Program-made: the position numbers and the translations under genes | Assembly (NCBI GenBank): GCA_001414485.1 | Contig: LLEY01000041.1 | Coordinates: 186,001-250,000, forward strand | DNA from: Calycina herbarum | Lineage: Eukaryota > Ascomycota > Leotiomycetes > Helotiales > Pezizellaceae | DNA: 64,000 bases | Direction: 5' to 3' | Shown: positions 1 to 11,462 of the stretch, piece by piece | Layout of the letters: each line of letters opens with the position of its first letter | How positions within the stretch are numbered: the first letter of the stretch is position 1 | Notes under the pieces: model-generated | The model's database searches: none | Told to the model about the DNA's origin: nothing | What the model saw: only the letters and a program-made list of their open reading frames with translations

Positions 1-551
1 GATGATTAGTGATGCTGCACGTAAGGCTGGGGAGGTGACATTACAGGGGAGTTTCAAGGGGGCATAGTGCGGGGTCTGCATCAACATTTTATTTGACGAT
101 GGTATAAAAACCAGCGAGGAAAATAAAGAAAGATACTGTCTTTTATTTGATCAGTGATTGCTTTTTTTCTGTTCGTTCGATTGAAGGGATCGTTAAGTTA
201 CTTCCGGGCAAATCTTGGGTAACTCGTGGGTACTCACAGCTTACTCGCCAGTAGCTCACCCAGTTACTCGTGAAATGCCTAGTGACTCGTGAACTGCCCA
301 TCAACGGGTAAACCCGCAAGAACTCGAATATCGCCAAAAATCAAAAAGCACGAGGGGTCGTTAGGATTCAGACTCTACATTCCTCCGCTCCTGGAAAAAT
401 AACTAACTAAATACAAAGGACTTTTGTGATGTAGACGGTAGAATGATCTTCCCAACCTCTCATCCCACGTCTCTCAACCAGCTAACACCAGTTCGCAATA
501 CCATCTCAAACCCATCTAGGATCATCAACCGTTTCTTCATCCTCAGACCGC
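1..551. other. Intergenic/3' flank, no gene seen
   Basis: No supported gene. Around 215-300 the motif ACTCGTG or a close variant recurs several times (GTAACTCGTG, TTACTCGTGA, TGACTCGTGA), giving a weak imperfect repeat. The rest is the downstream flank of the minus-strand gene that ends at 552. Confidence 0.5.
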
Positions 552-3500
552 TCAAGGTAAGGAACCAAAACCGCGTGATAACCTCCCCGAGACCCATCTT
601 GGACCTTCAGCACTCTCCCCACCCGGCGGTTCATTCTCCTCATTCTCACTCATCTTCTCAGCCTCCGTCATTACGTCGAATTCGGAATCTGCATCAGAGC
701 CTGTTGGTATATGCCAAAGTCTCGGATCAATCACCGTATTCTCCGTCTCAACCGTAGTCTCTGTCGCTACAGACTGTGTAGCATCACTCCATGTCGCATC
801 TCCCTCATCAAAAACAACCGTACGTACCGTGGCAATACTAGGTACCGATGAGCCACTTGTTGCAACACCCCATCGTCCTGTCGCATATCCCCTCCCATTT
901 TGACCGAGTAAAACTGTGTCCTGTGAGGTACAACTCGAGCCTGTGAATTGACTATCATCTTCAACACCGTAGACTACCCGTCCCATTCGTCGTTGAATAC
1001 CGATATCAGGGTTCTCGTCCTCATCACTATCTTCTTCTTCTTCTTCTTCTTCTTCTTCGAAATGAGGCTTCTCTATAGATGGGGAGGATTTAAATACTTT
1101 ATACCTATATCCCTTTCTCTCCAACTCCTGCAATTGCTCGTTCGTGAATCGTACTTCGCCATTCTCCTTCCGATTCGGGATTGCAAGACGGAAGGGTGTA
1201 CCACATCTATCAGCCAATCTCTCCTCTCCGTCAGCCTGATCTGCTCCAGCCTCATCAGCCGCAAACACCAAAACCTCCTCCTCGGGCGCTCCCGGTTCTG
1301 GATTAGCTTCCAACCAAGGACTTCCAACATAAGATATTGGTCCATTGGGAGCTTCCATGATATGCGCGAAGTGGAGGAGTTTCGGATCCGGTCTTGGGGT
1401 GCGGGGACTGTTGTAGAGACTTGATGTTTTGTAGGGGTAGATATTGGGGTGGGCTGGGGAGGTGGTGATGAGGTCGTTTATGGAATCTTCCGAGTTTTGG
1501 GAGATTTCTTTGAAGAATTTGGCGAGGGCTGGGGAGTGTTGTGGTGCGAGTGTGTTGTTGTTTTCGTCGTTCTGGTCTCCTTCCTCTATTGGGTTGTTTC
1601 TTGGTTGGCCCGGGTTCTTGGAGACTTTGTTGCCGAATCTGATGAAGGCTGGATCGAGTTGTGGTGTGTTGAAGCCGTGGGGTTGATTGGAGTGTGGATT
1701 GTGGTTCTCATTATTCTCGTACTCTTCCTCTACACCGCGGAATCCTGGAAATTTATTGCTATTGAAGCTTCTGGACCAGGCCTCGTTTTGAGTATGTAGA
1801 CTGGAGGTGTGAGGTGGATGGTTGGAGAGTGCGTTGTTGTTTTCATTATTCTCTTCTTCCCTCGCGTTGCGAAATCGTGAAAATTGATTCTCGTTGAAAC
1901 CGCGTGGCCAGGAGTCGTTTTGAGTTGGTATATTGGAGTTATGAGGTTGCTGGATGGAGTACGGATCGCGATTCTCATCATTCCCATACTCTCCCTCCAC
2001 GTTGCGAAATCCTGGAAATTGATTCTCGTTGAAGCCCGAGTCGTTTCGAGTTGTTGTATTGGAGTTTTGAGTCGATGTATTGGAGTTATAAGGTTGCTGG
2101 ATGGAGTACGGATCGCGATTCTCATCATTCCCATCCTCTCCCACACCGCGGAATCCAGAAAACCCATTCTCGTTGAGATGTCGTGGCCAGGAGTCAAAGA
2201 TAGATTGTCGTTGTGCATTCTCTCTTCCGAAATCCACAGCTCCATCATTCTGATCAATACCAAAATGGAATTGCATGATGTCCTTTTCCTCTTGACTCGT
2301 AATATACGTATCGTCATTCGATTCCGATTGCGTACCACCCACAGATTTATCATAATCAGAGATCGAATCCTGACCCCTAGAAATCAGCCGATCACCACTC
2401 ATCCTCGCCGGCCACTCAGGTCCCAAAGACAATGGCGGTGGCACACTCGCTGTCCCCCCTCTCTTCCCCAGCAAGCTTCCTCTCGAGTTCCCAAATCCAC
2501 GCTGTCTCTCAAAATCAAGATTCTCATCACCATAATCGTGATGCTCATCAAGACCCGATATACCCAACCCAAGTTCCACACCCTCAGAACCACGCCTGTG
2601 AAGCTGCAGTCCATATGGGTTGTCAATCTCCGTCCATCTAACAACCAACCTCAAACATCCCCTACCCATAGCTTTTTTAACCCCCTCCCATGCCCAAATA
2701 TCCTCATAAACACCCCGATAAAAAGCATCCCACCACGCATTATACCCTTCCCCTGGCACGCCCAAAGGCGCGATATAATTCACATTCAAGAACCGGCCTT
2801 CAACTCCGTAACCATAAGGATCATATTGCAACTCGTAACTCGAGGGGTATTTGAAAGCTGAACGTTCATTGAGGTAGTGGCCCCATCCTGACATGAGTTG
2901 AGGTGGTTTTTGCGAGAATTCAAAGATCGGGGTGCCCGAGAAAGCGATGTCGTAGTCGGTGCGTTTGGAGATGTGGTTTATGAGAGAGTAGCTAGGGGGT
3001 CGGGGGTGGAGAGGATGGTTTGGGACGGGGATGTGCCCAATGGAATTGTGAGGTACGGGGAGGTACTCGATGACGGTGTCGTATTTGTTGGCGTATGAAA
3101 GAGGGAGGGCGAAAGCCACCCATGAAGAAGGATTGGGTTGTGGAAAGGTGGGTGGTGGTTGGACGCCGTTGTAGGGGATGTCGATGAGGTCGTGAGAGAT
3201 GTAGAACCAGATCCAGGTTACGTTGATGGTATATTTTTCTCCGTTGAGATCGTTGGTGTAAGTTGTTGGACTGAAGTCTCGTTAACATGGGGTCTTCAAA
3301 CTTGAGAGGATCTTGAACTTACATATCAATCTCATAAGCATCAGTACGATACCCATCCCCCTTGAGCAAATGCTTCAACAACCTCGTCATCGGCATCCCA
3401 TTCCTCATAGTCGGGGTAAAATCAAAGAAAGAAAAGCTATCACAGGCAATCTTCCTCATCCCATGTTTCTTCCCCATATTCAGCATATAATCTCTTAACC

Positions 3501-4056
3501 CCCTTCCCGTCTCCTTATCAACATCGAGCCCCTCCAATTCAGGATTACGCGTCGATCCATCTTCAAAAGACTCCTTATCAATACCTGGCGTACCGAAAGA
3601 CCCCGAGAGATTTGCTTGTCTCGGCGTAGCAGTCTTCGCGCGTTTTCTCGAGGTACCCGACATAGGAACTTCACTATCCAACACCCTCCTCAACGTAGGC
3701 GTCATCACAGGACCCGAGACGGCACGCGAGGAAGGAGTCTCAGGCGTACCATTGACGTTTTTTGGTAGACCAAACTCAAAGTCATTGCGTAGAGACACTG
3801 CAGCTTGAAGACGCTCGCTCGCGAGTTGCGCGTACGGGATACGAGAGTAGAGGTGCTTCTTATAACCACGGCCGTTGGTGTCACGATCCCAGTCATCTCT
3901 TGGTATGTTGGGATTTTTCTTGTCCAGTTCGATGAGCTGATCCTTCCATGGTCTGTGGCGGACTGGGAGATGGTCTGGCCATGGTTTTGGATCTGGGAAG
4001 ACTCGAGGAGGCAAGGTTGCGGGATGAGGGCGTTGATCGAGTGATAATTGCATCAT
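552..4056 (-). CDS. Large low-complexity hypothetical protein, two coding exons
   Basis: I do not recognise this family. Two exons join in frame: 3323-4056 and 552-3270, separated by a 52-bp intron (donor GTAAGT, acceptor CTTCAG), giving about 1150 residues. The start at 4056 follows an in-frame TAG in the leader, so it is the first usable ATG; a second ATG follows directly. A 48-bp intron (4138-4185, GTAAGT to TACAG) probably lies in the 5' UTR. The N-terminal third (to about residue 460) is compact and aromatic-rich, with stretches such as WIWFYISHDLIDIPYNG and AWWDAFYRGVYEDIWAW, and looks like a folded domain. Residues of about 590-790 are degenerate repeats of roughly 40-45 residues built on NENQFPGFR and NDENRDPYS. 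An acidic run of nine Glu (about residue 980) comes from a CTT microsatellite near 1030-1060. No signal peptide or membrane segment is obvious. A nuclear or scaffolding role would only be a guess. Confidence 0.85.
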
Positions 4057-4215
4057 CTTGTCGAGGCGGTTGTTTTTGACCCGAGACTATGAAGTAGGAG
4101 GACGGAGCCTTGAAGATTCGAGGTCGAGTGGAAGCTACTGTAGAGCATGTCAGAAAGATGGAGTTGAATCAATCGAGGCACTTACCTTGGTTCCTACGAC
4201 AGCCAGGCGCGGCAA

Positions 4216-4242
4216 ACGTGAGAAATTGTCAATTTCTCACGT
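4216..4242. promoter_or_regulatory. 27-nt perfect palindrome in the leader/promoter of the 552-4056 gene
   Basis: Arms of 13 nt (ACGTGAGAAATTG and its complement) flank a single central T. It lies about 160 bp upstream of the start codon at 4056 and just upstream of the inferred 5' UTR intron. It could be a dimeric transcription-factor site or an RNA hairpin. Function is not known. Confidence 0.5.
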
Positions 4243-4581
4243 CAAACCGTGTCTGTGGAGGTGAAAGGGTATAAATCTTTCGTGGTGGAAAACCCAAGCG
4301 AGGAGGTGGCTGGGGTATTTTAGATACGGAAGGTATAAACGTTTATCCGATTGGTGAAGGGGGCCGGAGCTATGAAGAGCAAAGAGGTGAAGATATAAAA
4401 GGTGAATTCACCACTAAGAATGAGATATCCCAAAGAGAAACCCTGTGTAAGTGTAGGAAGGTGAAACAAAAAGTGAGATATAGCAACCTATTTCCTCTTC
4501 AGGACTACTCCAAGCTCAAGACCTCAAGAGATCCCTTTCACAACACAAAAGTGAACATAGTTGTATCTACAGAAACATAAG

Positions 4582-4630
4582 AACTAGACGCTACTTACAT
4601 CTAACTAGACGCTACTCACATCTAACTAGA
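4582..4630. repeat. 21-bp tandem repeat, about 2.3 copies
   Basis: The unit AACTAGACGCTACTTACATCT occurs at 4582-4602 and 4603-4623 with one change (T to C), followed by a partial AACTAGA. It is in the gap between the 552-4056 and 5531-6923 genes. The remaining gap (4260-5530) shows no convincing coding region. Confidence 0.7.
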
Positions 4631-5530
4631 AGCAAGCACTTAGCCGGTACGTCTCATCCCTACAACTTTTCAAATGTAGGTGGAAAGCTTCAGACCTAAA
4701 AGTCAAAGTCATCCATATCAAACAAAAGAAACCAGAGGTCAAGTTTAGAAAAGGCGAAGCCTTACTCACATATCCACACCGCGATGACTTGTGACGAAAG
4801 TTTCTTGAGGAGAAGAACCTCCTGCGGCAGGTGTACTGATAACACAGCTGTTCCCAGAGGGCGTGGAGCCTGTTGGAATAGGGAGTGTGGCAACTCGAGT
4901 TATTGAACTATTTCAAGCAAGGACCCATCTTTTTTTTTAAAGAGCACCTAATATAGATACTTTCAAAGAAATATTCAAGGTCTTCTAGAAACTGAAGTTA
5001 GTCCAAAGTAACTTCATCACATAAACCAAGCAGCAAAGCTCCCTTGAAACAGCGGCCAAAATGGGAAAGGTCAAGTCCACTCACCTCTCCCCATCACCAA
5101 AATCAAATCAAGTCATCACAAAGCCTCCAGGCCACAAGTAAAAACTCTATATTCTTCTTCGTATTTATATCTTTTCATTTCGACCTTTAACAGCCCACAG
5201 GGTCTGCAATCTTTCATCTTATCAACATTAAGTCCACCTCCTCAATCTCATCCTCAAAAACGAAACAACTTTCAAGTAAAATTATTCGTTCCTTATAAGA
5301 TAGAGAAAACCCATAGTCCCACTCTTAATGCAAATGCCAAAAATGTAAAAAACCCCCATGGTGTAGCGAGGAAAAGAACACCCAAAAACGCCGCGCTTCG
5401 TGTCTCATGCGCGCAATCAATGAATCGTCTTGTAAAACAAAACCCCAAAAACGCCTTTATACTTTCCGGACTGGAATGCCGAAAATTATCAATCGTATGT
5501 ACAACAAGGTCCACATACCGTACTAATTCT

Positions 5531-6923
5531 TTACAACCAGTACATGAACCCAAGCATAACGGTAACCAAACCCAACCCCATGCCCGTAATCTCCTTCCCT
5601 CCATTCGCGCCGCCCTTCGTGCTGCTAGGCGTGGCTGCCGTTCCAGTGGGAGTAGCTGTCGAAGCAGCAGTTGCGGAACCAGTCTGTTGAGTTTGGCCAA
5701 CACTTGGGAGCTTGACATTTCCGTCGACTAACCAGCCACCGGCAGTAGATGATGGGCATGGTGGAGGGGTTATGCTTGGTTTATAGTTGGAAGATGCAAC
5801 TCCGGTAGGATTGAGAGTCTTCCATTGGTTTTGGAGGTTCGTGAAATCGGGAGCGACAGGCGTTGGAGTACCTCCTCGTGAGTAACCACCAACGATATTC
5901 GATGCGACAACGGTAGCAGAAACATTGGGACCATAAGAAATAAGACCGTAATTGTTTGCCTCCTCAATCCACTCGTAGATAATAGCGCCAGACCAGAGAG
6001 AATCCATATCAGGGCCTAAAATGGCGCTTTGGTCCGCGAATGTACGGGGTTTATTAGTATTACAACCCGTCTCGGAAAAGAAGATGGGGACATTGAATTG
6101 TTCTGCGTAAGTGTTGAGAGTAGAATAGCCGGAAGTTTGGAGGGTGTTGTCACCACACCACTCGTAGGCGTTCAAACCAAACATGTCGATACTTTCGGAG
6201 GAATTGGTACCGCAGGTTAGATAATTTTGAAGCATGGGTCGCAATTCTGCAATATCTGCTGCGCTGTAACCGACGGGAATCTTTCTGTATCCTTTGCTGT
6301 CTCTGTATGCCTTGAGATCTCGAGCAGCAGCTTTGACGTATGGAGCAGAGAGAGATTGGTTGTTCAAAGCAATAACTTCATTTCCAACAAAGTAGCCCAA
6401 GGTATTGTCGAATTTTGCGAAAGCATCCATGACCTTGGAGTAGGCGTCGAATTGAGTTTGATTCCAGGATGCGACGATCTGTGAAATTGTTAATTGAGAT
6501 CTTTTGAATTTTGGCAGAGGTTCTTACTGGGTTGATGACAGTGTTGAAGGTATCCAGATCGACCAAAAGGTAGATTCCAGCATCTGAAAAGGCGGTCATG
6601 CACCCACTGTGATCTCCCCTTGGGTCAACATGGTAGACACGAATTGTATTGGCGCCCAATGTCTTCATCAAACTGGCATCGCGTTGGCATTGTTCGGTGT
6701 TGATGAGAGGATCGGCTTCGGTGAGTTGGTACGCAATGCCTGTTGAATCAGTTAGCAAACATTCTTAAACAATATCAAAAGATTGGAAGCAACCTTTAAT
6801 GAAGAATTGAGTGCCATTGCTGTAGAAGAACTTGGCGCCAACTGCTTCAATGGTATTAATGGCGGATGCACCGATGGCATAGCTTGCCAGCAGAGTCGCT
6901 GCGAGGAGGGTATTTGCAAACAT
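5531..6923 (-). CDS. GPI-anchored beta-1,3-glucanosyltransferase (GH72, Gel/Gas type)
   Basis: Cell-wall enzyme that cleaves beta-1,3-glucan and transfers the new reducing end to another chain, elongating wall glucan at the outer membrane face. Three exons join in frame: 6794-6923, 6528-6739 and 5531-6478, with introns of 54 and 49 bp (the first has a GCTAAC branch site). The product is about 429 residues. Residues 1-21 (MFANTLLAATLLASYAIGASA) form a signal peptide. The family features are present: ANTIRVYHVDP, YFVGNEV with the acid/base Glu near 148, and PIFFSETGC with the nucleophile Glu near 250. A Ser/Thr-rich linker leads to a hydrophobic C-terminus (GMGLGLVTVMLGFMYWL) typical of GPI attachment. 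There is no Cys-rich CBM43 module, so it belongs to the short GH72 subfamily. It is likely constitutive in growing hyphae. Which paralogue (gel1-gel5) it is cannot be settled here. Confidence 0.95.
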
Positions 6924-8406
6924 CTCGAGAGGCCTTTCAAAGCAAATTATTGACGATGCAAAGATTGTGAAGCAAGATAAGCGACGCGTGTGAGGATAGA
7001 GATTGGGTGGTAGTGAAGCAATTGAACGATTGTATGTCGGAAAATCCAGGATCCTCTTTGCGATGATGTCGTAGTAGTCGTAGTACTTTCCTTCTCTTCT
7101 CTAGTCCCCTGTACCTATACCTGTACGAGCAGCGAGTGACAGCGTCTTGCGGCGGAAGGAACGATCGTGGGTCCTGATGGGACGAAGTCTGGTCAGGTCG
7201 ATGGCGATTGCTTTTGTACCTAGTTTCCCCACATACAAATCCTGACCTGAAGCTCCAAACGAGGGGAGAGCGGTAGTTGCGTGGAGACGGAGGAGAGAAG
7301 AAGAGGGAGAGAGGATGAGGAAATTGAGTCTGTCGTAGTCGTAGTGTCGCAATCAGACGTTCTCTGGCTGCAGGGGTAGGTGGGATAAAGCTGATACGGC
7401 AGAATCAGGAGGGTGATGATTGGTGATGATTGGTGATGATTGGGGGAGAGAGGGAGCATCAACAATTCAACTGCTGCAACCTCGATAGCAAACAATTCAC
7501 GCGACCCAACCAAGCCGGCAGGGGAACACAGCAGTATATAATTGTTTGATAGAATCCCCGTGTTTACTACCTACAATAAACTAAATCTCCCCACCAACTT
7601 GATCCCCAGATCAACCTTCATCTTGTTTTGGATGATGCAGAAGCGTCGTTTGCACCCCAAATCTGGGCCCTGAAATTCTGTGCCACAAACGCCTATCTTT
7701 CCTTTTAGCAAGGATGAGCTGGATGCACCAAGCATCCAGAATCAAGGCGGGACCTTATCGCAGCCACACTCTACGCCCAAAGCAGTCTCGCGTCGCAAAA
7801 TTGTGCAGGTCGAAAAGGCGCTGAGTGAGCTTGATTCGCCCAGTCGTCCAGCCGTGCGGCCGAGGTGCAGAAGTGCAACGCTTTGAGAACGCCTCTGTGA
7901 AACAGGGCATGCAAAATGTGACAGGGTGGAGATGGCACAATTCGGTCTGCCAAGAATCATATAATGGACGAGTTATGGAGGTTGGATGGACTTGGAAATG
8001 GACGAACTGCCGTTGAAATTATATATAGAAGTGTCTGATCTTGCATCTTCAATCTTTTTGATTTCTTCTAAACCGATTATTTCGAGGGTGGTGGGTGGTT
8101 GGGTTTTTGGATTTTTTCTTTTTAAGGCTTCCTTGTTTTTTCAAGACGCAACGGGCAAACCCCTACATGACTCAGATTCAATGCGTGGCTGGCAGTCTAT
8201 TTCATGATCTAGTGGTCTCTTGAGAACCTGTCTCTGAAATATCTACTTCTAGCTACATGAAGCTAAGACAACTCTGAACAAAATCTTGGAAACGTCCCGT
8301 CAGTTGCCCCTACTCCCTCCAATCCCCATTTCACAACAACACCCGTCCCTCTAAACCTGTACTCGTAAACATGTCGACGTACAGCCCTCCCCATCTCGCC
8401 TTTTCT
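6924..8406. other. Promoter of the glucanosyltransferase gene and intergenic region
   Basis: No gene with support. About 7080-7500 is rich in pyrimidine/purine-biased DNA and carries a short tandem repeat of TGGTGATGAT (about three copies near 7415-7443), as is common upstream of highly expressed fungal genes. Short open frames here overlap each other in several frames and lack recognisable protein character. Confidence 0.5.
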
Positions 8407-9373
8407 TCATCCCATCATCCCCTCCATACTCTTCCAAACCTCCTCATCATAATTCTCATCATGAGTCAACCCATTCCCATGCCCCTGCGGCCCCGAATCC
8501 TCAAAAGCACTCACCATCCTAACATTAGCCCCAATCTCAACAATGCTCCCCCCAACATACTCCTCCTTCTCCACCAAATCCACCATCACCTGCGCAACCT
8601 CGTCGGGCATAACCCAGTTCCCCTCCTTGCCCACCATCTTCATCTTCTCTGGATTCTCGGTCCACAGAGGAGTTAGGATCCTCGCTGGCGCAACGGCGTT
8701 GACTCGAATCTTGGGGATGTGTGCGGGTGGGTTCTCGAGGGGAGCGAGGGAGCGGACGAGGCCGTTGATGGCGTGTTTGGAGGCGACGTATATTGGTGTT
8801 GGGAAGTAAGGACATTGTCCTCCGATGGAAGTTACATGCACGACTGTGCCAGACTTTTTCTGCGACATGAAATGCGCTATTGCCATCTGCGTTACGCGGA
8901 TGGGATGCGTGATATTGATATCAACCAACGCAAACCTCGAAGCCGCAGGATCGTCTTTCGATAGAGCTGTTCCCGGTGCGTGCCAGAAATTGGACCACAA
9001 CTGTATTCCCAAAATCAGCTTTACATTCTCTTCCCTTCCCTTCCCCTCTAATTTTTAAGCTTTGATAACTTACAGGTTCATACACCCCAGCCCCCGGACA
9101 AACAATATCCACACTCCCAAAATGTTCGATAGCTACTTCAAACATTTTATCCAACTGCTTCCAATCTGCCACATCCGTCTTCTGGAATACTGCTTTTGCG
9201 CCTTCGCCGGTTAATGGGTATTTGGCAACTAACTCCTCGGCTTCGGGACGGAGGGAGAGATCTGCGATTAGGACGTTACATCCTTTACTAAGTAACAATT
9301 TTGCGTAGGAGAAGTTGATTCCTGAGCCGGCTCCGGTGATGATTGCCGTCTTGGAGGTAACGTTCATTGCCAT
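8407..9373 (-). CDS. Short-chain dehydrogenase/reductase (classical SDR)
   Basis: NAD(P)-dependent oxidoreductase with a Rossmann fold; substrate unknown. Two exons, 9074-9373 and 8407-9000, joined across a 73-bp intron (donor GTAAGT, acceptor ATACAG), give about 297 residues. The cofactor loop is TGAGSGIN at residues 13-20, where classical SDRs have TGxxxGIG, so the last Gly is Asn. An Asp follows beta-2 (VLIADL), which favours NAD(H). The catalytic Ser lies in VHVTSIGG (near 158) and the Tyr/Lys pair in YVASK (171 and 175); the structural NAVAP motif follows. Overall it resembles fungal proteins annotated as 15-hydroxyprostaglandin dehydrogenase-like. A TATA-like element (about 9505-9512) lies 130 bp upstream. 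No biosynthetic cluster is visible around it. Confidence 0.92.
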
Positions 9374-10240
9374 CTTGAAGTCTTATTGGAAGAAGGCCAG
9401 CGAGAAATCGGTCTGAAATGCGGTCTAATAATGCGCAGGCAACCAAAGCGAAAAGCGAAGATGGAAAAAAAATGGAAATGGTAGTGGTGAGAAGTAGAGA
9501 GGGACTATATAAAACCTAGACTTCGCTGCGAGATCGCTGTCCTCAAAGACAAGACAAAACCTGGAGGGGCAAGTTTACCCCTCATACCTCCATCCCAAAA
9601 GGTGGGGTGTAAGATGCGATGCGCACTCCGCGATTCGGTCAGTACCTCAGTTTCGCTCAGCTTCAACATTGTCCCGGATGATACGTACAGTAAGTACGTG
9701 GTGGTGACTGACCTAAGAAGTCCTTTGGAGGCGAGATGGTATCATCGTGTGAAAGGTAATCCAATGTTACTGGTCCCCTCGTAAGTCTGGCACGTACATA
9801 CATCCATCGTTGGGAGCAGAGATCTGTACTTGCAATGGAGACAAAGTACCTTCGCATGATATGATACCTTAGGAAATGGGTCATGAGACCAACGTCAGAG
9901 TTGCAAAGGATAGGAAAATAGAAGTGATATCAGGCAACAGCATAACAAGAAAATTTAAGTTGAGATGTGATGTGATGTACACTAAAACTACTACTCAGCT
10001 CCAGTAGTGTAAATTTTCAGCTGTGAAAAGAGCAAGTAAACCGATCACCCCATAAATCACCCATAAATCACCCATAAATCAACCGAGGAAACTTACCCGA
10101 GAATGCCGTCAGACACCTTCCCCACTCAACCCAATCTCCATAAAATCCCACAAAGCCCTTCCGGAAAACCCTTACATAAACCTAAATTAATCATCACTCA
10201 TCATCAATTCAGATTGCCTTACACTTTGACGAGATCAAAA
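9374..10240. other. Intergenic, promoter of SDR gene and tRNA upstream region
   Basis: No coding region supported. It contains a TATATA element on the minus side near 9505 and, at about 10046-10082, a short tandem of CCCATAAATCA (three copies). Confidence 0.5.
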
Positions 10241-10331
10241 GCTTCCGTGGTCCAATGGTTAGGATTCCACCCTTCCAAGTCTTCACAGACAATGTCAGGT
10301 GGAGGTTCGTGTTCGATTCACGGCGGTTGCA
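10241..10331 (+). tRNA. tRNA-Gly(UCC), intron-containing
   Basis: Folds as a cloverleaf. D-arm GTCC/GGAT with loop AATGGTTA. Anticodon stem CCACC/GGTGG with loop CTTCCAA, so the anticodon is TCC (Gly). T-arm TCGTG/CACGG with loop TTCGATT. A 19-nt intron (10278-10296) sits at the standard 37/38 position, leaving 72 nt in the mature form, plus a discriminator A. A T5 run at 10344-10348 can terminate Pol III. The acceptor stem (GCTTCCG with CGGTTGC) has two adjacent T-T mismatches at pairs 3-70 and 4-69, so the gene may be a slightly decayed copy. Confidence 0.8.
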
Positions 10332-11462
10332 ACTTTCCACATATTTTTGCCGCTTTTACGACTTGGTTTATGTTGTTGTTGATGATAAAGTGTTGGGGTT
10401 TTCTTTTTGCTGTTGATGATGATGATGATTTTTCTATTTGGAGGGTCGGGTGAATGTTTTACCGATGTGAGGGGTGGAGCACGTGGATATGTGAGAGGAG
10501 GTTTTGTATTTTATATAAATGATGGGATAGTGGGTTGGTGTTATACTAAGAGGTTGGAATAATGGGAGAATTATGAAATGAACTGTTATTCTTCAGCTCT
10601 GGTTTACATTCACTTAACTCTCATATATATTGAATCTAACAACCTCTATCCAATATCCCGGCAATTTATGAAAGGCTGTCGGAACAACTTTTGTGAAGTA
10701 AAATTGTAGCAGAACGTTCGGATAAATTAAACGCTGAAAATGATATTGCGATGATACTTGGTTTCATTACGGAGTCATCTGATCGCATTTACTATATTAT
10801 GATTTAATTCTCTCCGGCATTTTCAGGTTTAACGAATGATATTACGACAGAGGTTCCTGCCGCTTTTACTGAGTTAGAGAGAACAGGGTAGTTCAACTAC
10901 CAGCCGAAAGAAGGTGGTGTAGGATTTTCCTTAGGTACTATTATTCTTTATTTACCATGAAAATAAGAATAAGTTCACGTTCTTGGAAACTTTCATGAAA
11001 GAATTAAATCTAAAAATATAGTTCGAACAACACAAGTTACAAATAAAACATTAGTCTAGTGGAAATCTAGTCTACTTTCCTTCTCATAGCCTGGCGAAAA
11101 TTTGATTATGTTTAAGCGCCTGATTGTCTTTCCTAACTGGCCCGGCTCTCTTCCTGCATTTATACTTTCACATACGATGCGACTTTAGCCTCTCAAATTT
11201 TGAAGGTTGTTGGGCATATGCGATTTTATTTGATAGTGACTTGGGATGCCAGGTAGAACATGAGAATCTATACTGATATCACATACATATATACTTATAA
11301 TTTTAGTTTCCTTCGGTTAATTTTAAGACGATGAACTGAAATATGCTTACCCAGACTTTTATTACGTATCACATTTCAGTTAGTTGGTAGTCTGCGGGTA
11401 GTTGTCTGGCTCTTTGTCTGGCTGTCCGTAAGGTTTTATTCTGCCACACGCTGCTCTAATAC
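10332..11462. other. AT-rich intergenic DNA, no gene seen
   Basis: No frame with protein character and no recognised element. The right end (from about 11390) grades into the repeat array that follows, with phrases such as TTGTCTGGCTGTCC resembling parts of the repeat unit. Confidence 0.5.

Noticed and set aside
948..2861. Long plus-strand frames opposite the 552-4056 gene
   Set aside because: Antisense shadows of a Glu/Asn-rich coding region; poly-Phe and Ile/Leu runs are the mirror of Glu/Asn repeats.
7101..7513. Minus-strand frames upstream of the glucanosyltransferase gene
   Set aside because: Low-complexity Leu/Ser-rich translations of pyrimidine-rich promoter DNA, overlapping in two frames.
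7680..7960. Several overlapping short frames on both strands
   Set aside because: No start context, intron logic or family resemblance; overlap of five frames argues for chance.
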